From: Pseudomonadota bacterium
Lineage (GTDB): Bacteria; Myxococcota; Myxococcia; Myxococcales; Anaeromyxobacteraceae
Length of the DNA: 5,052 nt
Assembly (NCBI GenBank): GCA_023419875.1
Contig: JAEZXM010000325.1
Coordinates: 1-5,052, forward strand
Direction of reading: 5' to 3'
Of this stretch, positions 1-5,052 are shown in pieces. The translations under genes and the position numbers were made by a program. Position 1 is the stretch's first letter. The number at the start of each line of letters is the position of its first letter. The notes under the pieces were generated by a model. The model had not been told where the DNA came from and did no database searches. It saw only the letters and a list, made by a program, of their open reading frames with translations.

Positions 1-1
1 G

Positions 2-1030
2 TCCGGCGCCGGCCCGCCCGGCCTGGGGACCTGGCCGGTGCGGGTCACGCTCTCGCCCCCGCGGCAGGTGGAGCCCCCGCCGCCGGAGGAGCTGGTGCGG
101 ACCGCGACGGTTCGCGCCGGCCCCGACGCAAAGGGGCAGCCGGTGCCGCTCGGGCTGCTCGGTCGCGCGGAGGTCGAGGTTGCGCCCGCCATGTTGCACG
201 CGGAGCGGGGAGAGCTCTCGGGCTACGTGTACGTGGACCTCGCGGAGGGCACCGATCTCGGCGGCTACGTGGACCGCGCCCGGGGCGCAGTCGAGCACGC
301 CTTGCAGGAGGGAGACGCACGCCTCCTGCCGGGCGAACGGCTGGAATGGACCGGGCAGTACGAGATGCTCGTCTCGGGCCAGCGAAGGCTCTGGGTGATC
401 GTGCCCATCGTGGCGCTCATCATGCTGGGGCTGCTCTTCCTCCAGTTCCGGAACATGACGGAGGCGCTCATCGTGCTCGTCTCGGTCCCGTTCGCGCTGG
501 TGGGGAGCTTCTGGACCCTCTATCTCCTCGACTACAAGATGTCGGCGCCGGTCTGGGTCGGGCTGCTGTCGGTGGTCGGCCTGGCGATGCAGACCGGGGT
601 GGTGATGGTCGTCTACATCGACGACGCGTTCCACCGCCGGCTGCGCGAGGGCAAGCTGCGCAGCCGCGAGGACATCATCGCCGCCCATGCCGAGGGGACG
701 GTCCGCCGGCTCCGGCCGAAGCTCATGACCATCACCACGATGGCGGCCGGACTGCTGCCGCTCCTGTGGGCCCAGGGCGCGGGTTCGGAGATCATGAAGC
801 GCGTCGCCGCGCCGATGGTCGGCGGCCTCGTCACGAGCGCGTTCCTCACGCTCGAGGTGATCCCGGTCCTCTACACGATCTGGCGCACCCGCCAGCTCCG
901 CGCCGCGGAGCGCAAGGGTGTCGCGATCGGAGACATCGTCGGTGCGGCTCCAGGGTGGGCCGGAGCCGAGGCCGAACCGGAGCCGTCCCCCGCGGCCGCG
1001 CGCTCCGCGATCACCGGCTCCGGCTCCTGA
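2..1030 (+). CDS. CusA/CzcA-family heavy-metal RND efflux pump, C-terminal part (5' end outside window)
   Basis: This is the inner-membrane proton/metal antiporter of a tripartite CusCBA-type exporter. The frame is open from base 2, so the gene starts upstream; 342 residues are visible of about 1,040 usual for the family. Residues 1-130 are the end of the second periplasmic porter region, closing with EWTGQYE (CusA has a matching SGQFE). Five membrane helices follow, TM8 to TM12 of the RND fold, at about residues 131-149, 154-176, 183-206, 241-257 and 268-294. Family signatures are SVPFALVG, RLRPKLMT, AAGLLPLLW, GSEIMKRVAAPMVGG and the final helix with VIPVLY. The position of CusA Lys984 is kept (residue 240), but that of Glu939 is Gln (residue 197). 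After TM12 comes a low-complexity Ala/Pro/Glu tail of about 45 residues, longer than in CusA. The metal-binding methionine triad is outside the window, so the transported ion cannot be told. Confidence 0.95.
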   Translation, partial: SGAGPPGLGTWPVRVTLSPPRQVEPPPPEELVRTATVRAGPDAKGQPVPLGLLGRAEVEVAPAMLHAERGELSGYVYVDLAEGTDLGGYVDRARGAVEHALQEGDARLLPGERLEWTGQYEMLVSGQRRLWVIVPIVALIMLGLLFLQFRNMTEALIVLVSVPFALVGSFWTLYLLDYKMSAPVWVGLLSVVGLAMQTGVVMVVYIDDAFHRRLREGKLRSREDIIAAHAEGTVRRLRPKLMTITTMAAGLLPLLWAQGAGSEIMKRVAAPMVGGLVTSAFLTLEVIPVLYTIWRTRQLRAAERKGVAIGDIVGAAPGWAGAEAEPEPSPAAARSAITGSGS

Positions 1031-1429
1031 GGGGCGGCGACGTAGGTCAGGGCCAGGGCGGAAGCCCCGCGCGGTCGGACGCGGCGCTTCCGCTCGCCCG
1101 CTGGATCTTCAACGGGATCCGGGTTCGGCTCGTTCGGGCCGGTCGTCATGGCAACACTCTGGGTGGCCGAGCCTCAGGGAGAGCATGTCGGCCATCCCGG
1201 GTGTCGCGTCGTACGAGCTCAGGAACCTGACGACCTGGGGTCCCGGTGGTTCCTCGAAGTCCGTCGTGGCGGTCATCTGGTACAGCGGGTCATCGGAGGA
1301 CACGTGGAGGGCCGCGCAGCAGACAGCATCTGACCCAGCTGCAATCCTGGCCTTCGGCTTTCTGCCTGGGACGCAGTCGGTGATTGCTGCCGAATTCAAG
1401 ATGGGCCGTGCTCGGCGCCGATGCGGTGG
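1031..1429. other. 399-base stretch with no recognisable gene
   Basis: This lies between the efflux pump stop and the DUF5131 remnant. No tRNA, repeat array or clear terminator is visible. On the minus strand, 1109-1399 is open (TTG start, 96 codons) and lies in the same frame as the DUF5131 remnant, just past its stop codon. The stretch around residues 35-80 of that ORF has fairly GC-rich third positions, but I recognise no family and see no ribosome binding site. A second minus-strand ORF starts at ATG 1149 and runs into the efflux gene. On the plus strand, 1148-1333 (61 codons) is open too, but it is probably an antisense shadow. The content may be degraded coding sequence. Confidence 0.5.
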
Positions 1430-1594
1430 CTACCCGGCCGCACGAGGCATCTCGTCCCAGGTTCTTCCGTCGAGCCTTCTTCCGTTCTTCTTCTTCTGGA
1501 AGCCACCCCACTGCTTGAAGAAGAACGGCACCCGGCTCGCCCGCCAACGATCCCGGATGTCCCTCACCCACTCTCGCCAGGCATGTCCTCGAGC
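1430..1594 (-). pseudogene. DUF5131 (phage Gp37/Gp68-like) protein, C-terminal remnant
   Basis: The minus-strand frame from TAG 1634-1636 to TAG 1430-1432 encodes 67 residues. From about residue 14 it matches the C-terminal end of the DUF5131 / phage Gp37-Gp68 family, as I recall that family: EWVRDIRD, then VPFFFKQWGG (about 1502-1531), a lysine-rich stretch, and LDGRTWDEMP before the stop. The family is usually a few hundred residues long and carries a cysteine cluster in its N-terminal part, none of which is present here. Upstream in frame is a stop codon inside the palindrome at 1631-1640, and there is no start codon with a ribosome binding site. It is therefore a 5'-deleted remnant. Family function is not established; members occur in phages and often beside the three-Cys-motif partner TcmP. 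Assignment rests on motif recognition without a search. Confidence 0.75.
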
Positions 1595-1630
1595 CAGCAC
1601 GGCCCAGAGGTGGCGGCAAGTAGGCGTGAA

Positions 1631-1640
1631 GTTCTAGAAC
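1631..1640. repeat. 10-bp perfect palindrome GTTCTAGAAC
   Basis: The sequence gttctagaac equals its own reverse complement. It supplies the in-frame stop just upstream of the DUF5131 remnant. A second small stem, CTCGC-CAGC-GCGAG, lies at 1660-1673 between it and the DUF5063 stop codon. The two inverted repeats sit in the 46-base spacer between the two remnants. They could be the remains of a terminator or a recombination scar, or chance; no T-tract follows on either strand. Confidence 0.4.
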
Positions 1641-1679
1641 TGGCAGCGCTTCCCGAGTTCTCGCCAGCGCGAGTTGACG

Positions 1680-2099
1680 TTATCGGCCCTGACCGACAAC
1701 CGCTGCGCTCGTGCCTCGCTCGTGTAGCACCAGCTGGAGCCAGCGCAGGTGCCGCCCCCAGTGCGTCTTGAACCCGAACCGGAAGCGCCAGAGCGCATCC
1801 TCGATGTTGGTCTTCGAGCGTTCCACGACCTCTTCAAGTTCGAGGACGATGTCCGTGAGATCGTCCAGAACATCTGCGCCCGACACCGTCGGTTCGACGG
1901 TGGGAGACAGCAGGTCGTCGATGGCTTGATACCAGCCGAGACCAGGGAACACGCTGGCACAGCGCGCCCGCGTCGCCGCGTAGTCTCCTCGGAGCGTCGG
2001 GTATCGAGGGATCGACGGGCGCGGGCGGGCGGCCTCGAGATCACCACGGCTGCGACCATTCCCCGGCGACCGCTGCGGCCGGCGGTCCGCCGAGGGCAA
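1680..2099 (-). pseudogene. DUF5063-family protein, probably 5'-truncated
   Basis: The frame is open for 139 codons from a TTG at 2099, with an in-frame stop upstream at 2142-2144. Numbered from that TTG, residues of about 24-130 look like a DUF5063 protein. These include RYPTLRGDY, a VFPGLGWY segment, the acidic helix DVLDDLTDIVLELEE (76-90), and the terminal signature ALWRFRFGF-KTHWGRHLRWLQ-LVLHE (102-126). Family members are usually about 160-200 residues, with an N-terminal helical region rich in L and A. That part is absent here and I could not find it in either of the other minus-strand frames upstream. Residues 1-23 are basic, unlike the family, and no Shine-Dalgarno precedes the TTG, so the breakpoint probably lies near 2030-2060. 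Codon use is less GC-biased than in the flanking genes. The function of DUF5063 is unknown. It could still be an expressed short protein. Confidence 0.7.
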
Positions 2100-2157
2100 T
2101 GCCGATGCAGATGCCGACGCGCGCCATCGCTTGCTTGGCGTTCATGTCGGCCGCGGC

Positions 2158-3372
2158 TCAGAACGCGTGCACGAACAGCCCGCTCCGCAGCTTCGGCTCG
2201 AACCACGTGCTCTTCGGCGGCATGAGCTTGCCGGCGTCCGAGACCGACATGAGCTGCTCGAGGCCCGTGGGGAAGAGGTGGATCGCGAGCGACCAGCCCT
2301 CGTCCTTCACCCTCCGCTCGAGCTCGGCCGCCCCGCGGATGCCGCCGACGAAGTCCACGTCGGTCGAGGTCCGCGGGTCCTGGATGCCGAAGATGGGCGC
2401 GAGGAGCTGGTCCTGACAGATCGAGCAGTCGAGCGCGGCCACGGGATCCTTCGCGTCGAAGCTCCCGGGCCGGACCCGGGCGCGCCACCAACGGCCGCCC
2501 ACGAACAGGCCGAACACGAGCGGCGCGTCCGGGCGGGCCGCAGGGGCGGGCTCGACGTCCATCACCGCGCGGATGGCGTCGAGGAGCGCCTCGGGCGAGC
2601 GGCGGCGCGGATCGCGGACGAGCCGGTTGTAGGCGAGGATCTGCATCTGGTCGTGGGGGAAGACCACGGCCATGAACGCGCCGTGCTCGCCCGGCCGGCC
2701 GCGACGGGCGGCGTGGACGCGGGACGCGGCGGCCGAGCGGTGGTGGCCGTCGGCGACGTAGAGCGCGGGCACCTCGCCGAAGAGCGCGACGAGGCGTTCG
2801 CCGGCGGCCGGCGGCACGATCCAGAGCCGGTGCGAGACGCCGTCCTGCGTGACGAGATCGTACTCGGGCGCGCCGCGGCGGACCTCCGCCACGGAGGCGT
2901 CGATCTCCGGGCACGCGCGGTAGGTGAGGAACACCGGCTCGTCGTGGGCGCCGAGCGTATCGATGTGCCGGACGCGGTCGTCCTCCTTGTCCGCGCGGGT
3001 GTTCTCGTGCTTCTTTACGAGGCCGCGGTCGTACTCGTCGACGCTCGCGCAGGCGACGACGCCGGCCTGCTCGTGATCTCCCATCCGCTGCGCGTACACG
3101 TAAAGGCGAGGCTCGGGGTCCTGCCGGAGCACGCCGCGCTCGCGGAAGGCGGCGAGGTTCGCGGCGCCCTGCGCGTAGACCTCCGGCGCGTGCTCGTCCG
3201 TCCCCTCCGGCAGGTCGATCTCCGGCCGCGAGACGTGGAGGAAGCTCTCCGGGTTCCCGGCGGCGAGGGCGCGGGCTTCGCGCGTGGAGACGACGTCGTA
3301 CGGCGGCGCCGCGACCCGCGGGGCGAGTGCGGCCGGGGGCCGAAGTGCGCGGAACGGAACGAGGGTTGCCAT
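2158..3372 (-). CDS. DUF1015 domain-containing protein
   Basis: A 404-residue cytoplasmic protein of normal length for the DUF1015 family, with ATG start at 3372-3370 and TGA at 2160-2158. There is no signal peptide or membrane segment. Family motifs run the full length: APPYDVVS (22-29), SFLHVSRPEIDLP (43-55), KHENTRADKEDDR (121-133), the strongly conserved ADGHHR (207-212), YNRLVRD (248-254), and the C-terminal block MPPKSTWFEPK plus SGLFVH (384-402). The DGHHR motif resembles that of ParB/sulfiredoxin-fold enzymes such as the free-serine kinases SerK and SbnI. A small-molecule kinase role is therefore conceivable, but this is inference, and no serine-pathway gene is visible here. It is transcribed away from the cytochrome gene across a 235-base shared upstream region. 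Downstream on its own strand lie only gene remnants, so it is probably monocistronic now. The family assignment is firm; the function is not known. Confidence 0.95.
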   Translation of the reverse strand: MATLVPFRALRPPAALAPRVAAPPYDVVSTREARALAAGNPESFLHVSRPEIDLPEGTDEHAPEVYAQGAANLAAFRERGVLRQDPEPRLYVYAQRMGDHEQAGVVACASVDEYDRGLVKKHENTRADKEDDRVRHIDTLGAHDEPVFLTYRACPEIDASVAEVRRGAPEYDLVTQDGVSHRLWIVPPAAGERLVALFGEVPALYVADGHHRSAAASRVHAARRGRPGEHGAFMAVVFPHDQMQILAYNRLVRDPRRRSPEALLDAIRAVMDVEPAPAARPDAPLVFGLFVGGRWWRARVRPGSFDAKDPVAALDCSICQDQLLAPIFGIQDPRTSTDVDFVGGIRGAAELERRVKDEGWSLAIHLFPTGLEQLMSVSDAGKLMPPKSTWFEPKLRSGLFVHAF

Positions 3373-3378
3373 CGGTCT

Positions 3379-3383
3379 CTCCT
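3379..3383 (-). promoter_or_regulatory. Shine-Dalgarno for the DUF1015 gene
   Basis: AGGAG on the minus strand, six bases before the ATG at 3372. It is a near-consensus site with ideal spacing and supports this start, which also gives the family's usual N-terminus. Confidence 0.8.
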
Positions 3384-3545
3384 GAGGTTGCGTTACTTAG
3401 CAGAAGGTGTTGCGGGCGCTGCGCGCAAGATCTGCGGTCCGGAGACGCGGTCTCTTTCACCGGGCCGGCGCAGCGTTTGCCGACGGCGGCAGACAGGCCC
3501 CCGGAGTGTTGACAGGTCGGGCCTAGGGGTGGGATGGCATTGGGG

Positions 3546-3564
3546 CGCGAGCGGATTTCTCGCG
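3546..3564. repeat. Perfect 6-bp inverted repeat upstream of the cytochrome gene
   Basis: CGCGAG (3546-3551) and CTCGCG (3559-3564) are separated by seven bases (CGGATTT). This is the one clear dyad in the spacer between the divergent DUF1015 and cytochrome genes, ending 43 bases before the cytochrome ATG. It could be an operator half-site pair or an RNA hairpin in the 5' leader. Chance dyads are common in DNA this GC-rich, but the AT-containing loop and the position are suggestive. Nothing ties it to a known regulator. Confidence 0.35.
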
Positions 3565-3592
3565 TGGATTCCGGCAGCCGACCCGTTTTCCA

Positions 3593-3598
3593 GAAGGG
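3593..3598 (+). promoter_or_regulatory. Shine-Dalgarno for the cytochrome gene
   Basis: GAAGGG lies nine bases before the ATG at 3608. It supports the start that yields an N-terminal signal sequence. Confidence 0.6.
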
Positions 3599-3607
3599 CG
3601 TTCCGCG

Positions 3608-4189
3608 ATGCGCGTTCACCACCTGGCGATGATGGCGATCCTTACCGCGGTGTTCGGCGCGGGCTGCGACTCTCCGCGCGCGGTAAGCGACAACGGACGC
3701 GTGAACGCCCACGGCTGCGACAATTGCCACGGCTATCCGCCGCCGCCGGCGTTCAACCCGCAGTCGAACCACCCTGTGGGCGTCACCGCGTCCTCGTGCT
3801 TCGTCTGCCACCCGAGCACGGTGCTGAACGAGGACGGCTACACGCTCGTCGCGAACGGCACGCACCGCAACGGGGCGCCCGACGTCGCCGCAGATTGGCA
3901 GACGCCCCCGTGCGCCGCCTGCCACGGCACCCCGCCCGACACCGGCCGGCACGTCTTCCACTGGAACCGCATGGGCGCCTCCGCGACCTGCGCCACCTGC
4001 CATCGCGGCTTCGACCTCGGCGACGGCACGCCCGAGAGGCCCCGCGCCGCCAACGTGGAAGTCCACATGAACGGCCAGGCCGACGTGTTCGTGGGCGAGC
4101 TCGAGATCCCGACCGCCAACTCGGCCGACGGCGCCTGGTCCAGCGAGTCGTGCCTCCCCTGCCACGACGCCCTCGGCGTCGGGGACTGA
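3608..4189 (+). CDS. Exported pentahaem c-type cytochrome (CxxCHGxPP type), possible lipoprotein
   Basis: A 193-residue electron-transfer protein expected outside the cytoplasm. Residues 1-20 form a signal sequence: a short MRVHH n-region, a hydrophobic core, then FGAGC. This fits a relaxed lipobox with Cys20 as the lipidated residue, although Gly at -3 is not the usual Leu, so simple secretion is also possible. Five haem-binding CxxCH motifs begin at Cys37, 64, 102, 128 and 182. The first and third read CxxCHGxPP, typical of multihaem cytochromes of Geobacter and relatives. Residues 37-93 and 102-160 are a tandem duplication: CxxCHG-PP, a second CxxCH 26-27 residues later, and an HxNGxxDV close; the fifth motif follows alone. 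Six further histidines in the mature part (35, 55, 86, 115, 118, 153) could be distal haem ligands. The likely role is periplasmic or outer-surface electron transport; the partner is unknown. The SDR gene follows after 82 bases. Confidence 0.93.
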   Translation: MRVHHLAMMAILTAVFGAGCDSPRAVSDNGRVNAHGCDNCHGYPPPPAFNPQSNHPVGVTASSCFVCHPSTVLNEDGYTLVANGTHRNGAPDVAADWQTPPCAACHGTPPDTGRHVFHWNRMGASATCATCHRGFDLGDGTPERPRAANVEVHMNGQADVFVGELEIPTANSADGAWSSESCLPCHDALGVGD

Positions 4190-4260
4190 CCGCCCTCTCT
4201 GCATCGCCCGTCCCGGGCCCCTACCTTCGCTCCGAGGGGGCATCACGCCCTCTCGACAGC

Positions 4261-4265
4261 GGAGG
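4261..4265 (+). promoter_or_regulatory. Shine-Dalgarno for the SDR gene
   Basis: GGAGG lies six bases before the ATG at 4272. It favours that start over the in-frame ATG at codon 31, and so keeps the N-terminal extension characteristic of this SDR group. Confidence 0.8.
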
Positions 4266-4271
4266 GGAACG

Positions 4272-5052
4272 ATGCCCAAGGAACGGAACCCCGATCCCCG
4301 CCAGGCGGGCGAGCGGTCGATCCCGAAGCAAGAGCAGTCGACGCCCGGCAGCACGCAGGCGATGAGCCCCAAGCCCGACCACGGAGAGAAGACCTACCGC
4401 GGCCACGGCCGGCTGCAGGATCGGGTGGCGATCGTCACCGGAGGTGACAGCGGCATCGGTCGCGCCGTCGCCGTCGCCTTCGCGCGCGAGGGCGCGCACG
4501 TCGTTGTCTCGTACCTCGACGAGCACGAGGACGCGGAGGAGACGAAGCGGCTCGTCGAGGGCGCCGACCGGTCCGCGCTCCTCGTCGCCGGGGACCTGGC
4601 CGACGAGGCGGTGTGCGGCCGCGTGATCCGTCAGGCGATCGACCGCTTCGGCAAGCTCGACGTGCTCGTGAACAACGCCGCGTACCAGGGACCCCAGGCG
4701 GAGCGGTTCGAGGACCTCGACGCGGCGCGGGTGGAGCGGACCTTCCGCGTGAACATCCTGGCGATGTTCTCGCTCGTCCGGCTCGCCCTGCCCCACCTCA
4801 AGCCCGGGGCCGTCGTCATCAACACGACCTCGGTGCAGGCGTACCACCCCAGCCCGCAGATCCTCGACTACGCCGCCTCCAAAGGTGCGATCCGGACGTT
4901 CACCCAGGGGCTCGCGCAGGAGCTGACGCCGCGGGGGATCCGCGTGAACGCGGTGGCGCCCGGTCCCATCTGGACTCCGCTCATCCCGCAGTCGTTCGGC
5001 GAGGAGCGGGTCTCGAAGCACGGCGAGAGCGCGCCGATGCAGCGCCCCGGCC
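4272..5052 (+). CDS. Short-chain dehydrogenase/reductase, YghA type (3' end outside window)
   Basis: An NAD(P)-dependent oxidoreductase of the classical SDR superfamily, in the group of E. coli YghA and B. subtilis YdaD. The frame is open to the right edge with 260 residues visible; members of about 290 residues suggest some 30 are missing. Residues 1-50 are the polar N-terminal extension of this group, with MSPKPDHGE and YRGHGRL. Then follow the nucleotide-binding TGGDSGIG (56-63), SYLDEHEDAEET (80-91), GDL (108-110), NNAA (134-137), and the active-site tetrad Asn161, Ser187, Tyr200 and Lys204 (YAASK). The APGPIWTPLIP loop is at 229-239. All catalytic residues are present, so it should be an active enzyme. 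E. coli YghA reduces aldehydes, and relatives are often called general-stress or glucose 1-dehydrogenase-like proteins; the substrate here cannot be told. It is cytoplasmic, with no signal peptide, and may share a transcript with the upstream cytochrome gene. Confidence 0.94.
   Translation, partial: MPKERNPDPRQAGERSIPKQEQSTPGSTQAMSPKPDHGEKTYRGHGRLQDRVAIVTGGDSGIGRAVAVAFAREGAHVVVSYLDEHEDAEETKRLVEGADRSALLVAGDLADEAVCGRVIRQAIDRFGKLDVLVNNAAYQGPQAERFEDLDAARVERTFRVNILAMFSLVRLALPHLKPGAVVINTTSVQAYHPSPQILDYAASKGAIRTFTQGLAQELTPRGIRVNAVAPGPIWTPLIPQSFGEERVSKHGESAPMQRPG

Noticed and set aside
960..1023. Repeated CCGGAGCCG and its inverse CGGCTCCGG near the pump stop
   Set aside because: They lie within the low-complexity Ala/Pro/Glu coding tail and are explained by repeated GAG/CCG/GCC codons; no T-tract.
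1109..1399. 96-codon minus-strand ORF with TTG start
   Set aside because: Unrecognised product, no ribosome binding site, and a rare start codon; not enough to call a gene, though part of it has coding-like third positions.
2041..2145. 34-codon ORF on the minus strand starting 12 bases after the DUF1015 stop
   Set aside because: No Shine-Dalgarno, no recognised family, very short. Kept only as a possible fragment in the DUF5063 finding.
3509..3540. Exact TTGACA (3509-3514) upstream of the cytochrome gene as a sigma70 -35 box, and TGGCATTGGGGCGC (3535-3548) as a sigma54 site
   Set aside because: No plausible -10 box lies 16-18 bases after TTGACA (GGATGG at 17). The sigma54-like GG and GC are nine, not ten, bases apart and the -12 element is poor.
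4217..4241. GC-rich hairpin between the cytochrome and SDR genes as a terminator
   Set aside because: The stem GCCCCT/AGGGGGC needs a bulge, has a 12-base loop, and is not followed by a T-tract.
2131..4365. 744-codon open frame on the plus strand antisense to the DUF1015 gene and overlapping the cytochrome
   Set aside because: Low-complexity Arg/Ala/Val/Asp composition typical of antisense frames. It contradicts the motif-rich DUF1015 protein and the cytochrome frame.
1634..4372. 912-codon open frame on the minus strand spanning the DUF1015, spacer and cytochrome regions
   Set aside because: It is a frame shadow: Arg/Ala/Pro-rich, without family signatures, and it overlaps well-supported genes in other frames. 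Long open frames are expected in DNA this GC-rich.
4221..5021. 266-codon minus-strand frame opposite the SDR gene
   Set aside because: Antisense shadow of the SDR, which has all catalytic motifs and a ribosome binding site.

Overview
The window is very GC-rich, and genes mostly end codons in G or C. One gene encodes a small multihaem c-type cytochrome with CxxCHGxPP motifs, beside a CusA-type metal efflux pump. This combination suggests a metal-respiring or metal-tolerant deltaproteobacterium or myxobacterium, with Anaeromyxobacter-like organisms a natural guess. That is inference from composition and gene content; no marker gene is present.

Layout. (1) 2-1030 (+): the C-terminal third of a CusA/CzcA-family RND efflux pump, cut by the left edge. 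(2) 1031-2157: a gene-poor stretch of lower GC with no intact recognisable gene. It holds two gene remnants on the minus strand: the C-terminal end of a DUF5131 (phage Gp37/Gp68-like) protein at about 1430-1594, and the C-terminal two thirds of a DUF5063 protein at 1680 to about 2030. (3) 2158-3372 (-): an intact DUF1015 protein with a strong ribosome binding site. (4) 3373-3607: a 235-base spacer between divergent genes, with a perfect 6-bp inverted repeat close to the cytochrome gene. (5) 3608-4189 (+): an exported pentahaem cytochrome c built from two tandem dihaem modules plus a fifth haem site, possibly a lipoprotein. (6) 4272 to the right edge (+): a YghA-type short-chain dehydrogenase/reductase, missing about its last 30 residues.

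The genes do not form an obvious shared pathway. The cytochrome and SDR genes lie in the same direction 82 bases apart and could be co-transcribed. The DUF1015 and cytochrome genes are divergent and share an upstream region. I found no CRISPR array, tRNA, rRNA, transposase or complete mobile element, and no coherent new multi-gene system. The most notable observations are the remnant island, the internal duplication of the cytochrome, and a Glu-to-Gln change at the CusA position implicated in proton relay.
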